Positions 35,818 through 45,782 of a DNA stretch of 64,000 nucleotides are shown one piece after another. The first letter of the stretch is position 1. Each line of letters opens with the position of its first letter. The notes beneath the pieces were generated by a model. The model saw nothing but the letters and a program-made list of their open reading frames with translations, was not told the DNA's origin and did not search any database. A program made the translations under genes and the position numbers. Source of the stretch: Afipia sp. (lineage in GTDB: Bacteria > Pseudomonadota > Alphaproteobacteria > Rhizobiales > Xanthobacteraceae). The stretch spans positions 186,001-250,000 of the forward strand of contig JACQDM010000002.1 in NCBI GenBank assembly GCA_016201045.1, written 5' to 3'.

Positions 35818-37347
35818 TTAGCATCCAAGCGCACGACACTGCTCGAGCCAGGTCAGAGGCAGTGTCTTCGGAATCCGTGCTAATGATAAAGTCGCTGGCT
35901 GATCACCACTGAGAATGGCCTCAGTAATCGTCGGCGCCAGAAACGCGTAGCGCAGTTCCTGCCGCACCACCTTTGGATGCAGTTTGACAGAAGCCGCCAA
36001 CGCTTCGACCGTTTCGAACTTGTCAGTTTGCAGATCCCGCAACCAAGCATGCGCGCGGACCAGTGCCTGCACCAGTTTTACATCCGGCTGGCGCGCGCCT
36101 TTCGGCTCAATTATCGATGCTGAACCTCGTTGGCGGCTCTGCCATGGAATTAGAACCTCATTCGAACGAATCCTCGCTACAGGCGTGGTCGAAATCTTGA
36201 TCGCGCCCTCGCTGAGTTCAACGCGGTCGACATAGGTCGCAATGATTTCGGCGTCTGTCGTTGCGTTGCCGATTTTTAGTCGCTTTCGCAGATCGCCGAT
36301 GACGGCAAGCTCAATGTCGACCGCAGAAGCACGAGCAACTGAACCTGCTTCGAGCTTTCGTCCGCGTGTCAGGGCACGACTGATGTAAAACCGATAACGC
36401 ACGCTTTTCTTAGTTGAGAAGCTCGGGCTCATCTTATTGCCACGGTCGTCGAACAGTTTGCCCATCAGGAGCGCGCCGCTTTCACTGCGGCGTGCGCTGC
36501 GGTGAACCGCGTTGTCGGCAAGTTTCTTCTGCACTTGGTCGAACAATTTGCGATCGACTATCGGCTCGTGCTCTCCGGGAAACCATTTGTCCTTGTGACC
36601 CATCTCGCCGATGTAGATTCGGTTTTTCAAAAGATAGGCTAACGGTCCATAAGTGAGTGCAACGCCGCCGCCGTCAGGTTGCTTGGTGGTCACTCTCTTT
36701 TTGCTGATAATCTTGCGACGATCGAGGTCTTCGACCAGTTTTTGGAAGTTGCCGAGCTCAAGATAGCGCTTGAAGATCAGATTGACAGTTTCGCGCTCCT
36801 TTTGGTTGGGAACGAGCTTTTTGTCTTTAACGTCATATCCGAGCGGCACGCTGCCGCCGGTCCATTTACCCTTCGCTCGTGAAGCAGCAATTTTATCGCG
36901 TACCCGCTCAGATCCGAGTTCGCGCTCGAACTGTGCGAAGGACAGCAGCACGTTGAGTGTGAGGCGCCCCATAGACGTCGTAGTATTGAACTGCTGAGTT
37001 ACCGCGACGAATGAGATCGATTTTGCGTCGAAGGCCTCGACTAGCTTTGCGAAGTCCGCGAGCGAACGGGTGAGTCGATCAATCTTATAGACGACAACGA
37101 TGTCGACTTTGCCTGCTTCGATGTCTTTGAGAAGTTGCTTGAGAGCAGGGCGCTCCAGATTGCCGCCGGAAAAAGCTGGATCATCATATAGCTGCGGAAG
37201 CACGTTCCAGCCGAGCGATGCTTGACTCTTTATATAAGCCTCGCACGCTTCTCTCTGCGCATCGAGCGAGTTGAATTCCAGCTCAAGTCCATGCTCGGTT
37301 GATTTACGCGTGTAGATCGCGCAGCGAACTGCTTTTGGAATAGCCAT
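35818..37347 (-). CDS. Large serine recombinase
   Basis: A 509-residue site-specific recombinase. The resolvase catalytic domain (residues 1-150) has the nucleophile serine in IYTRKSTEHG, VVVYKIDRLTRSLADF and SFAQFERELGSERVRDKIAASR; a Recombinase domain and a zinc-ribbon-like segment follow. Enzymes of this class integrate phages and islands. The start overlaps the stop of DUF2924 (TAATG), a pairing seen in many alphaproteobacterial elements. Which att site it uses is not visible. Confidence 0.92.
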   Translation of the reverse strand: MAIPKAVRCAIYTRKSTEHGLELEFNSLDAQREACEAYIKSQASLGWNVLPQLYDDPAFSGGNLERPALKQLLKDIEAGKVDIVVVYKIDRLTRSLADFAKLVEAFDAKSISFVAVTQQFNTTTSMGRLTLNVLLSFAQFERELGSERVRDKIAASRAKGKWTGGSVPLGYDVKDKKLVPNQKERETVNLIFKRYLELGNFQKLVEDLDRRKIISKKRVTTKQPDGGGVALTYGPLAYLLKNRIYIGEMGHKDKWFPGEHEPIVDRKLFDQVQKKLADNAVHRSARRSESGALLMGKLFDDRGNKMSPSFSTKKSVRYRFYISRALTRGRKLEAGSVARASAVDIELAVIGDLRKRLKIGNATTDAEIIATYVDRVELSEGAIKISTTPVARIRSNEVLIPWQSRQRGSASIIEPKGARQPDVKLVQALVRAHAWLRDLQTDKFETVEALAASVKLHPKVVRQELRYAFLAPTITEAILSGDQPATLSLARIPKTLPLTWLEQCRALGC

Positions 37348-37808
37348 TATGTACTCCTTGCATTTGAATTGTCAGTCAGATCGGCAGATCTCAGTCCGAA
37401 GAATCGAGGGCCGTTCCAGCGCGTACCGGTAATCTTGCGCGCGATCTCAGAAAGGCTGGGATAGGCCTTGCCCGCGTACTCAAAACCGAGGTCACGGATA
37501 GTGACCTTGTGAGTGGCACCCTTCCACTCTCTGACCAAAACAGATCCCGGTTTGATCCGGCGCGGCAGGTTCAGTTTGCCGGCATTCATATTGCTCGATT
37601 GTGCCACGAGTTGAGCGAGACGTTTTTTGGCGGAGTTGTTGAGTCCGCCATGGGTGGCTTCCTGGAATTTATGGGCGATACTGTGTCTCAATAGATCGGG
37701 GCCGAATGCTTTGGGCGGATCGAATTTAAACAACGCTCGCCACTGCAACCTGAGCTGTGCGATTGGTGCGGACTGAAGCTGTTTGAGTCTATCGTCGATG
37801 GTAGGCAT
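37347..37808 (-). CDS. DUF2924 domain protein
   Basis: A 153-residue protein starting MPTIDDRLKQLQSAPIAQLR. Features include QWRALFKFDPPKAFGPDLLRHSIAHKFQE and the C-terminal GKAYPSLSEIARKITGTRWNGPRFFGL, the DUF2924 signature. It is translationally coupled to the serine recombinase and very likely assists recombination or its control, as this pairing recurs in mobile elements; the biochemical role is unknown. I start at the second methionine because the upstream sequence is unlike the family. Confidence 0.85.
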   Translation of the reverse strand: MPTIDDRLKQLQSAPIAQLRLQWRALFKFDPPKAFGPDLLRHSIAHKFQEATHGGLNNSAKKRLAQLVAQSSNMNAGKLNLPRRIKPGSVLVREWKGATHKVTIRDLGFEYAGKAYPSLSEIARKITGTRWNGPRFFGLRSADLTDNSNARST

Positions 37809-38002
37809 GGGACCTCCGGTTTCGGGTGTCCACATCCATGCTCTGACAGAGACAGAAGTCGAGCAAAGCCAGAGCCATCTAGTGGCTCATTTCGGCGGCA
37901 TTGGATCATTTTATGATCCACGCGTTTGACCGGCAAACATGCCCTCGCTAACGGACGGAATTTAGCGCCAAAGTGCGCAAATCAGTGAAATGAGCCGCGG
38001 CG

Positions 38003-39493
38003 CTAGCGGTAAAGGATGGACATGAATTCCTCAGGTGATGGCGCCCCCATACCTGGGGTGGAGCCGCCGGAATCATTTCCGCCACCATGGCCATCATCAT
38101 TACCCCAGTCGCAGCTAAACGACGTTTGTGTTTCGGCTGATGTGCGCCAATTCAAGAATTGCGACAGTGCATCGATCTGGTCATCGTGCTTGCCTCCCGG
38201 GAAACCCAGATACTCGATGAGGAACTCGTCGAGCCAAGGCGCGGCTTTTGGCAGAATCAAACTGCCGGCTTGCAGCTTCGCAGTTTCGCCATTCATACGC
38301 GTGACTTTGTCAGACGAAGGTCGCCTGCCGATCACACCAGTCATTCCATGACGCCTGCATTCGTCAATCAAAGGCGAACCGTTTGATTGTTCTTCAATCA
38401 AAATCGCGTTCGGTTTGTGCTTGGCCACTTGACTGGCAACCTCGTTACAAAGGTCTGGGAATGCAACTTTCCGCCGCCACGCATCGATCAGAAAGTATTC
38501 ATTGTTGTTGCGCACGAGGAACGTAAGACACACCGAATAGTCACTCGTAGTGGTAACTTTGATTGCGGTGTCCCATGATTGTACGATCTGATCGCTAGGC
38601 TGACGGATAGGAAGCACCTCAGTCCATTTGAGCCAGTCTCGCTTAAGAAGGTTGCCTGCCTCGGGTACGGGATCCTGCATGTATTGCGCGGCAAACACGA
38701 TCTCCGATAGCTGGCGCTTCTGATCCTCAAGGACATTGAGCGGTTCACGTGCTTGAAGTGGCTCACCTTCACCCCACTCGTGCTGCCAATTTCCGATTTT
38801 CATGGTGATGTCGCGCGGTGCTATGGCCGGAAATACCAATCCATCCCACCCGTTCTCAATGAGTGCGCCAGTTAGATCTTCCTGGTGCAGGCGTTGGCTG
38901 ACGACAAAGACAGCTCCAGTCCGCTTATCGTTCAGGCGCGACATAAGTGTGCCCGTAAACCAATTGTTGGCAGTTTTTCGGCTTGTCTCGGAAAATGCCT
39001 CGCTGGCATTCATCGGATCATCGACGATCAGCGTGTCGCCACCGAGACCGGTAAGGGTTGCGCCCACTGATGTCGAAATCCGGAATCCACCCTGTGTGGT
39101 GCTTAGTTCGTCCTCGGAAACTTTTAGGAGACGCGTAGCGAATAGTCGTTGGTAAAGTCCTGATTGCATTAGTTTGCGGCATTGCGCGGCCAAGTGGTTT
39201 GCTAAATCGCGAGAATAGCTGGCGCAGATAAACTTATGGCCCGGTTCATGACCTAACTTAAAAGCAACCCATGCGATTGAAAGCAAAAATGACTTGAGAG
39301 ATCGTGGTGGTGCATTGATGTATTTTCGTGTTCGTCCGAGATTTGACTGCAAAAGTAGTTGAGCAATGGCCTCATGGTGCCAGTTGGCTTCGAATGTCTT
39401 GTCCGGTTCGAGCAAGTGAAAAGCCGCGCGGGCAAATGCTGGAAAATCGGTGCGCAGGATTGCATCACGTTCTGCTGGCGAAAATTCGATCAT
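38003..39493 (-). CDS. Phage terminase large subunit
   Basis: A 496-residue DNA-packaging motor. The ATPase N-terminal half has Walker A PPRSLKSFLLS and Walker B TLIVDDPMN; the nuclease half has QSWDTAIKVT and LGFPGGKHDDQIDALSQFL, the RNase-H-like metal site. The C-terminus is Gly/Asp-rich (GHGGGNDSGGSTPGMG). It overlaps the DUF5681 gene by 4 bases. No portal, capsid or tail genes accompany it, so it is a remnant, a satellite-type element or a domesticated gene. Confidence 0.93.
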   Translation of the reverse strand: MIEFSPAERDAILRTDFPAFARAAFHLLEPDKTFEANWHHEAIAQLLLQSNLGRTRKYINAPPRSLKSFLLSIAWVAFKLGHEPGHKFICASYSRDLANHLAAQCRKLMQSGLYQRLFATRLLKVSEDELSTTQGGFRISTSVGATLTGLGGDTLIVDDPMNASEAFSETSRKTANNWFTGTLMSRLNDKRTGAVFVVSQRLHQEDLTGALIENGWDGLVFPAIAPRDITMKIGNWQHEWGEGEPLQAREPLNVLEDQKRQLSEIVFAAQYMQDPVPEAGNLLKRDWLKWTEVLPIRQPSDQIVQSWDTAIKVTTTSDYSVCLTFLVRNNNEYFLIDAWRRKVAFPDLCNEVASQVAKHKPNAILIEEQSNGSPLIDECRRHGMTGVIGRRPSSDKVTRMNGETAKLQAGSLILPKAAPWLDEFLIEYLGFPGGKHDDQIDALSQFLNWRTSAETQTSFSCDWGNDDGHGGGNDSGGSTPGMGAPSPEEFMSILYR

Positions 39494-39879
39494 GATTGAT
39501 TTTCGGTTTGGAGACGATCGGCATTCCGGCGCAAGAAATCTTCGATAATTGCACGATCGGTGTCGGTGACAGCCGTAGCAACGGGCGGTGCAGGATCGTG
39601 GATCTCCAGCTTCATCAGCATTGCAAATAACTGAGTGGAAGCTTTGGAATCACCCCGAATGGCTTTTTCGAATAATCCGAGCAGCATGGCCTCTTGGCCA
39701 GTGACATGCCTCACTTCGCCGTCCTCGCGGACGGCTATGCGCTTTGACATGAGTTTACTGAGATCGGTCTTTAAGTTGCGCGATCCCTTGGGGCGGCCGC
39801 GCTTGTTGCCAGATTGACCGGGCTTGAACCTGGTGGATTTGGGCGGCTTTTTGTAGCCGGCTTCGTTTTCCTCACTCAT
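39490..39879 (-). CDS. DUF5681 domain protein (phage-associated)
   Basis: A 129-residue protein with the DUF5681 signature KSTRFKPGQSGNKRGRPKGSRNLKT, an AT-hook-like basic motif. It overlaps both the terminase gene and the upstream methyltransferase gene by 4 bases, indicating one operon. Proteins of this kind occur next to terminases in alphaproteobacterial prophages and may serve as small-terminase-like DNA recognition factors; that role is inference. Confidence 0.88.
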   Translation of the reverse strand: MSEENEAGYKKPPKSTRFKPGQSGNKRGRPKGSRNLKTDLSKLMSKRIAVREDGEVRHVTGQEAMLLGLFEKAIRGDSKASTQLFAMLMKLEIHDPAPPVATAVTDTDRAIIEDFLRRNADRLQTENQS

Positions 39880-41258
39880 GAGTGACCGTCGTCCGGGCCC
39901 TTAATATCGGCGCTGCTGACTCCGTCGGAGGTGATTGCGGTGACTCCTCGTTCAACGAACGTCATTCCGGTGTTGGCACAAATAGCGTCCTGGCCCGTGA
40001 GCGCTTGCCATCGCCGGACGGCGATATCGACGTAGTGTGGATCGATTTCGATCAAGGCAGCGCGGCGCCGGGTCTTTTCAGCGGCAATCAGCGTGCTGCC
40101 AGAACCTCCAAAAGCGTCGAGGACAATACTACCCCGATGTGACGCATCCTTGATAACGTCGGCGATCAGCGCGACAGGTTTAACGGTTGGATGCATGGCC
40201 AGCAGTTTGTCACGATCCCTCCCGAAGCTGTTGATGCCACCGTAATCCCAAACGTTCGAGCGGTTACGACCGTGCGTGCCAAGATTAATATTGTTGATGT
40301 GAGGCGCGGTTCCGTTTTGATACAGGAATATCAATTCATACTGCGAACGATACAAGGAGCCCATCCCTGCGTTAGTTTTACGCCACACACAGATATTTTT
40401 CAGTTCGGAATACGCTGAAGTTCCTGCAGCGATAATTTCCTTACAATGTCTCCAGTCCATGCATATGTAGTGGAGCGATCCATCAACCGAGTGAAGTGCG
40501 AGATTATGCGCAACCGTTGTTAGAAATAATGTGAACTCGTCTGACGTCATTTCTCCGGACGCCATCGCAAACTCGCGATGCTGGATGCGACCCGCGCCAC
40601 CAACGTCTTTCATCGAGACATTATAAGGTGGGTCGGTGAAGACGAGTTGTGCGCGTGCATTGCCAAGCAAAGCGCCATACGACGCTGACGCCAACGCGTC
40701 GCCGCAAAGGATACGATGCGGGCCCGCGATCCAAAGGTCGCCAGATTGGGTGACGCTAGGACCGTCATGTTTTTCATGCTGCGCATCGTCCGATGGGTCT
40801 ATTGCGTTATTAAGCATGATGTCGATCTCGGCGGTCTCGAAGCCAATGATCGAGAAGTCGAAATTGATGTTCAGGTTGCTTAGAAACTGAAGCTCGCTTC
40901 GCAAAACGTCGGCGTCCCAAACTGCGCTTTCAGCGAGTTTGTTATCGGCAATCACAAATGCGCGCTTTTCTGCATCGTTGAGATGACCAATGCGAACCGC
41001 TGGTATAGCTGTCATGGCCAGTCGTTGGGCGGCCATTACGCGTGCGCCGCCCGTCAGAAGCCGGTTGTCTTCGTCGATTAGGCAGGGGACCAGAAAGCCA
41101 AACGTGTCGATGTTTCGCGCCAGCATCGCAATCTGTTTATCGGGATGTACCCGTGCGTTGGACGGATTTGGCTTCAAATCGCTAATGAGGATCTGCTCAA
41201 TCTGTAGTGAGATTGAATTGTGGCCAACTAGAACCAATTCTCTGTTGTTGCTCATCAT
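39876..41258 (-). CDS. ParB-like domain fused to DNA methyltransferase
   Basis: A 460-residue protein. Residues 15-125 form a ParB/Srx-type N-domain (LKPNPSNARVHPDKQIAMLARNI, LLTGGARVMAAQRLAM). The rest is an N6-adenine/N4-cytosine methyltransferase with VFTDPPYNVSMKDVG (DPPY motif) and VLDAFGGSGSTLIAAE (SAM loop), in the beta-class order. Such fusions are common in phages and islands and are normally orphan methyltransferases; no restriction enzyme is adjacent. First gene of the methyltransferase-DUF5681-terminase unit. Confidence 0.92.
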   Translation of the reverse strand: MMSNNRELVLVGHNSISLQIEQILISDLKPNPSNARVHPDKQIAMLARNIDTFGFLVPCLIDEDNRLLTGGARVMAAQRLAMTAIPAVRIGHLNDAEKRAFVIADNKLAESAVWDADVLRSELQFLSNLNINFDFSIIGFETAEIDIMLNNAIDPSDDAQHEKHDGPSVTQSGDLWIAGPHRILCGDALASASYGALLGNARAQLVFTDPPYNVSMKDVGGAGRIQHREFAMASGEMTSDEFTLFLTTVAHNLALHSVDGSLHYICMDWRHCKEIIAAGTSAYSELKNICVWRKTNAGMGSLYRSQYELIFLYQNGTAPHINNINLGTHGRNRSNVWDYGGINSFGRDRDKLLAMHPTVKPVALIADVIKDASHRGSIVLDAFGGSGSTLIAAEKTRRRAALIEIDPHYVDIAVRRWQALTGQDAICANTGMTFVERGVTAITSDGVSSADIKGPDDGHS

Positions 41259-41496
41259 GCGCCTTCCTAATCGCAGGCGCAGTTCCGCGATCGCGCGTCG
41301 TCGAGACGCGCGCGTTGCTTCACCTGGCTACGCGGGGCGCGATGCGCGTCCCCTATCTATGTGAAAGTATTGGCTGGATAACAGAGCGGGGTGCCGTTGC
41401 GCGCGTCCTGAGGCGGAAATTGCCACTGGCTCGCCGGTTAGCAGCTGCTTGCGATTGTTTTCTCAGCCTTCGACAAGTGCGTCTAACTCGCCAAAG

Positions 41497-42741
41497 TCAG
41501 ACGGTGAGCCATTCTCTATCTGGAAGGAGATGGGTATTGGGAATTATAGACCTGAAAACGAGAGGTGCTGCCGTATGAATCGGTATCACCATATTGGGGT
41601 TGAGCGCCTGTGCCAGCCGAACCAAACTGGCGGGGTCAGCGTGTCCTGAGGTATGCGCGATCTCAAGCGCGATTTCTTGTTTTTGGCACCATGACGAGAG
41701 CCGGCTGTTCTCTCGATCCAGATAGCCGGGCCACATCGAATAAATTAGGGTGGTAGCGGTACGTTGCGGCAATTGATCAATGTCATGGATCATCGAATCT
41801 CGAAACAGCATCACCCATCGGCTGGGATTAGCGGCGATCTCTTCAGAATAGATGCGCTTTGATCGATAGCGCGAGACGATGTCAAACAACTGATCCGCAA
41901 TGATCCGGCGCTTTTGGTTATTGGGCAGAAAGACGGGCAAATCGCCGTCGCTGGGATTTGGAAGACTGGGCAGTGCGAGTTCGCTCAGCAGCTTCGCAAG
42001 ATAGACATCCGCGACGAAGATTCGTCCCGCGCGCTTGGTGGCGCGAAACATTGTGACGAAACGGTCAATATTCTGTGGGGAGAAGGCTGCGAGCACGAGA
42101 CCTGAAGAGGCCTTGATCAATTTAAGGATTCGTTGTTCGAGTTCGCGCTCGGTTTCCGGATCATTTGCGGTGTCTGAGCGACTAAGCGTCGTGCCTTCAA
42201 GCAGCAGGACATCGATCGCTTTAGGCGGATGCTGTACCAAATTCTCAAACAGTCTTCCTTTACGGCCGTGGGCACGAAGGTCGCCCGAGTAGAACATTCG
42301 CTTGCCGTCGGCCTCGACCAACAGGCTGTAGGCGTCGAACGCAGAGTGATCCGCCAGATACGGCGTAATCCGAAAAGGACCTAAATCGAATGACTGTCGA
42401 TCGCGATAGTTTCTGAGAGTTTGCGGAAGCGCGCCTTGGCGCACAAAATGTCGGCTAGCCAGCAGAATGATCTGTGCTTGGGCACCCATCCAGATGGGTA
42501 AACTTGAATGTGCGAGACCCGTTAGTCCGTAGTGATCCCCGTGAGTGTGGGACAGGACAACGGCCAGCAGGTGAGGGTTTGATCCATCCGTGAGGCCGGC
42601 AACATCTGGCAAAAGCGCGGGGTCCAACGTAGTTGCAGTCAGAGGCAATCCCAGATCGAGCAAAATCGAATGGCCTTGAGCTTCGATCTCGACGCAGTTG
42701 CCGCCGATCTCCTGCGCCCCGCGGTGGATTCGAATCCGCAT
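41497..42741 (-). CDS. Metallo-beta-lactamase-fold hydrolase, RNase J-like
   Basis: A 414-residue protein. Metal-binding LSHTHGDHYGLTG near residue 65, His in LADHSAFDAY, Asp in MFYSGDLRAHG and His in IAHTSGHADPASL; the layout resembles beta-CASP nucleases such as RNase J. It is 3 bases behind a gene for a PD-(D/E)xK-like protein, so the two act together, possibly as an RNA/DNA-targeting module. Function in the island is unknown. Confidence 0.85.
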   Translation of the reverse strand: MRIRIHRGAQEIGGNCVEIEAQGHSILLDLGLPLTATTLDPALLPDVAGLTDGSNPHLLAVVLSHTHGDHYGLTGLAHSSLPIWMGAQAQIILLASRHFVRQGALPQTLRNYRDRQSFDLGPFRITPYLADHSAFDAYSLLVEADGKRMFYSGDLRAHGRKGRLFENLVQHPPKAIDVLLLEGTTLSRSDTANDPETERELEQRILKLIKASSGLVLAAFSPQNIDRFVTMFRATKRAGRIFVADVYLAKLLSELALPSLPNPSDGDLPVFLPNNQKRRIIADQLFDIVSRYRSKRIYSEEIAANPSRWVMLFRDSMIHDIDQLPQRTATTLIYSMWPGYLDRENSRLSSWCQKQEIALEIAHTSGHADPASLVRLAQALNPNMVIPIHTAAPLVFRSIIPNTHLLPDREWLTV

Positions 42742-42744
42742 CGC

Positions 42745-43548
42745 TTAAACCGTCTTGCGGGCATCAAGTAGTCCAATCAAGTCCAGATCGGACGGCGCAC
42801 CGAGCTCGCGCGGCCAGAAAAATGCTTCTGGAAATGCTGTAAAGCGAAACGACATCGTCACACCGTGTTGCTCACCAAGTTTCAGCACACCGTCGTTGAT
42901 CGCTTTTGCCAGTGGTCCTAGGGAATAACTGCCATAGTAATCGCGCGGAGCGAGTACGCTTAGTTTGAGTTCGCTGGCATCCAGAAGAGGACCGGCAGGA
43001 TAACTGAGGGCCGATCGATCTCTCCGCGACAGAAACCACAACAGCCCGTAGACTAAAATCTCTACCGCTGCATATACGGGAGTATCGCTATCGATTTTCA
43101 GTTCAACGAACTCGAACGCATCTTTGCCTGATCGATGAACAAGATCGACCGCGCGTTTCTTGAACGCATGCGGCCCAGCTACGCCTGAAATTAATGGGAC
43201 CTGGTTTGACCAGTCGTTTCGGCCGGCCTTGAGCAACGCACGGATGAGAGCACGTTCGAATGTAACCTCGGCACTCGTGTTCTGATCGGCAATTTTGATT
43301 TGCGGGCAATGCCAGCGAAAGTTTTCTGTAGAAGGCGAGCGCTGGCCGGCTTGAATTGCCGCATTCCAATTCCGTTGGATGACTTCAAATAGTGCCGGCA
43401 CCAGCGTGGCAGTATCAGGGGTGTAGCCCTTCTCCGTTAGACCTTTTGGCGCGCTTCTGGTCGCATAGTTTCTGACGTTCAAAGCTTGATCGACAGTTTC
43501 TCGCACGTTCGCGAATAAGCCCAATTCACCTGTACGTCTCATGCCCAA
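42745..43548 (-). CDS. Putative PD-(D/E)xK nuclease-like protein
   Basis: A 267-residue protein without an obvious family. A nuclease-like core is suggested by RAVDLVHRSGKDAFEFVELKID, with Asp and Glu-x-Lys at the right spacing after KKRAVD. The start is MGMRRTGELGLFANV. It is encoded 3 bases upstream of the MBL-fold gene and divergent from an XRE regulator gene. The pair plus regulator resembles a compact defence cassette, but no homologous system comes to mind; the nuclease reading is tentative. Confidence 0.55.
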   Translation of the reverse strand: MGMRRTGELGLFANVRETVDQALNVRNYATRSAPKGLTEKGYTPDTATLVPALFEVIQRNWNAAIQAGQRSPSTENFRWHCPQIKIADQNTSAEVTFERALIRALLKAGRNDWSNQVPLISGVAGPHAFKKRAVDLVHRSGKDAFEFVELKIDSDTPVYAAVEILVYGLLWFLSRRDRSALSYPAGPLLDASELKLSVLAPRDYYGSYSLGPLAKAINDGVLKLGEQHGVTMSFRFTAFPEAFFWPRELGAPSDLDLIGLLDARKTV

Positions 43549-43661
43549 CCCGGAAATAACCCCATCGGGTGGATATAAATCCGTATAGAACTACGGAATA
43601 CAAGTCAAAAGACGGACCATACTCGGTTCATCAGGCGTATTTCCCGGAGAAAACTCCGGGT

Positions 43662-44003
43662 ATGGACTTGAAACGCCGCATTGCCATTAAGATCAAGACA
43701 GCGCGCAAGGCTCGCAAACTGACCCAAGAGGATCTTGCCGATTTGATTGGTAGATCCGTGGACGCCGTTTCCAATATCGAGCGCGCCAAGGGCCTTCCGA
43801 GCCTCGACACATTAGAGACGATTGCCGCAAAGCTGGAGATTCCGATCGCAGAGTTCTTCGACAATCCACGCGGACGCTCAAAATTGTCGGCCCGGCGGTT
43901 TGAAGGATTAGCTCGGCTAAGCGAACTTGGTCGCGGGCTTTCCGACCGATCGTTAGAGATTGCTATCAAGCAACTCGAGGCATTGAGCGATAAGGGCGGG
44001 TAG
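43662..44003 (+). CDS. XRE-family transcriptional regulator
   Basis: A 113-residue helix-turn-helix protein starting MDLKRRIAIKIKTARK. HTH: LTQEDLADLIGRSVDAVSNIERAKGLPSLDTLETIAAKLEIPIAEFFD. A GTG start at 43569 would add 31 unrelated residues. It is divergent from the nuclease-like/MBL pair and likely its repressor. Confidence 0.82.
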   Translation: MDLKRRIAIKIKTARKARKLTQEDLADLIGRSVDAVSNIERAKGLPSLDTLETIAAKLEIPIAEFFDNPRGRSKLSARRFEGLARLSELGRGLSDRSLEIAIKQLEALSDKGG

Positions 44004-44141
44004 GGCGCATCGTCACTTAAATACGATTTGCGCGCCAATCGGCACGAGATTTTCGAACAAATAACCCAGAGTTGAGGATTGCATTTTGCTTTCCTCAAAA
44101 TGGAGTTGCTCATTCTTATCGCAATTACGCGGTCGGACTAC

Positions 44142-44169
44142 ACATAACTCGGAATTATTTGCATGCGGA
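44142..44169 (+). repeat. 28-bp inverted repeat, left copy
   Basis: Begins ACATAACTCGG and ends GCATGCGGA; identical, in opposite orientation, to 46899-46926. It covers the region immediately upstream of the pentapeptide gene and its first codons (ATG at 44163). The two copies bracket a 2.8-kb convergent gene pair. Confidence 0.9.
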
Positions 44170-45782
44170 GGCAGAAAGGGCGGGAGGTTTCGCCCTTGGT
44201 TAAAGGGATTGCTGACGCGAAGGTGGCTGATTTCGGCGGTAGGCAAGATTTCACCTACAAGAAGCTAGTCGACCTCAGACTTTCCGAGGTGAGCTTTAGG
44301 CACTCCCTTTTTATTGGTGCAATATTCCAGCGCTGCCACTTCGCCCTCGTAAATTTCGATCGATGTGACTTCTCAGGCGCCCAGTTCATAGAATGCACTT
44401 TTAGTAGATGCAGCTTTGTTCCTGACGAAATTCGTTCCTGCCGTTTCTCTGGCTGCACGTTCCGAGACTGCAGTTTCCGAGGAAGCCAGTGGCATCGCGT
44501 TCATGTGGAACGATCAAGTTTTCTAAATACGGACTTTAGAGAAGCGTCAATTCGCGAGTGTGGTTTCCTTAACTGCCACTTCTCCAAATGTAAGTTGAAG
44601 CGATCGAGTCTAACTCTTGCGGAGTTTCAATACTGCAAGTTTGGAAATGTCGATCTAGGCGACTGCACAGCGCTCTTCTTATTCTTTCAAAAATGCGAGT
44701 TCGACGATTGCCGGATCAATGCCGAGACTATTGGGTTCACCTACGGTTTGACGAAAGAGAATATTCAATCACTCAAACTTATTTACCTCGGACGCCCACA
44801 GAAAAAGCCAAAGGGTGTCGATATTGTGGATTCGCTCATCTCGACCTACTCCGATCGGAGATGGTACATCGGCGCTTGCGTACTTAAGTTCAATTTTCAC
44901 CGCTCGAATCCCGTTAGCGCCATCAGAACAGTAGCAAGCGAATTGAGCGCCGTTGCGAAAAGTGGAATTGAGGGTGATTGGGATGAGTTGCGTTTCTTTG
45001 TGCGGGTTCTGAGAAACCTTCACAATGAACAGCGACTTCCTTTACTTGGTCTTTGGATATTTTTGGCGACCCTTAGGGATTTCGCGTACGAGCGAAAGTC
45101 TCCATCTGCTTTGGACGGACTTTCCTCAGCGGCCGAACCCGTTTTGGCGGAGGCCGATAAACTTCTACTTTCGATACTGGACACAATAGCGCCCGTTCTG
45201 GCTCTGGCAAATTCAAGCGATCAAATCTTGCTAACGCTGACTCTTTCTTCTCGCCCACAAATTCCCTTGTCCGAATTAGTCCCAATGAATGTGTACTCCT
45301 TGTTTGGAGGAAAGCGGGTGTCCTTCGTAAAAGGTCGCGACGGTTCTTGGATTGAAACTTGGCAAATTGGCCTCGGCGCTCTCGCCGCAATCCAAATATC
45401 CCTTGTCGCAATAAACGGAGTAATGAAGCAATTTATCAAGGCGATTGAAAACGTGAAGCGTATCGCCAAAGAATTCACGAAGAAACCGCAGGCACAAAGG
45501 GCACAAAAACGGTCGATTCAAAAGGCTTCCCGCCGAAGTGACGTCTTGCCTTTTAGCGTAAAGAATAAGCTCGCGGTGAACCGTTCACAGATGGAAGGAC
45601 TCACGGTCGAAGGACTAACCAAGTTGGATTCCACGTTGGGTGAGTTGATTGTTCTTGATCAGCACGACCTGAGTAATTTTCAGGACTACTCAATTGAACG
45701 GATCCAAAGGATTAGTATCCGAAGAGCTGCACGCGTTACAGCACCTAAACGAGGCCGTCGAGAACGTCGGATAAGCGCTTGA
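44163..45782 (+). CDS. Pentapeptide-repeat protein
   Basis: A 539-residue protein. Residues 35-190 are Cys-rich pentapeptide repeats with Phe/Leu at the centre (FDRCDFSGAQFIECTFSRCSF, FRDCSFRGSQW, FLNCHFSKCKL), which fold as a right-handed beta-helix. The rest is helical, with one hydrophobic stretch near 405-425 (IGLGALAAIQISLVAIN) and a basic tail (KRGRRERRISA). The 3' end overlaps that of the convergent aminotransferase-like gene by 38 bases. No named family beyond the repeat is recognised. It lacks a signal peptide. Function unknown. Confidence 0.78.
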   Translation: MRRQKGREVSPLVKGIADAKVADFGGRQDFTYKKLVDLRLSEVSFRHSLFIGAIFQRCHFALVNFDRCDFSGAQFIECTFSRCSFVPDEIRSCRFSGCTFRDCSFRGSQWHRVHVERSSFLNTDFREASIRECGFLNCHFSKCKLKRSSLTLAEFQYCKFGNVDLGDCTALFLFFQKCEFDDCRINAETIGFTYGLTKENIQSLKLIYLGRPQKKPKGVDIVDSLISTYSDRRWYIGACVLKFNFHRSNPVSAIRTVASELSAVAKSGIEGDWDELRFFVRVLRNLHNEQRLPLLGLWIFLATLRDFAYERKSPSALDGLSSAAEPVLAEADKLLLSILDTIAPVLALANSSDQILLTLTLSSRPQIPLSELVPMNVYSLFGGKRVSFVKGRDGSWIETWQIGLGALAAIQISLVAINGVMKQFIKAIENVKRIAKEFTKKPQAQRAQKRSIQKASRRSDVLPFSVKNKLAVNRSQMEGLTVEGLTKLDSTLGELIVLDQHDLSNFQDYSIERIQRISIRRAARVTAPKRGRRERRISA

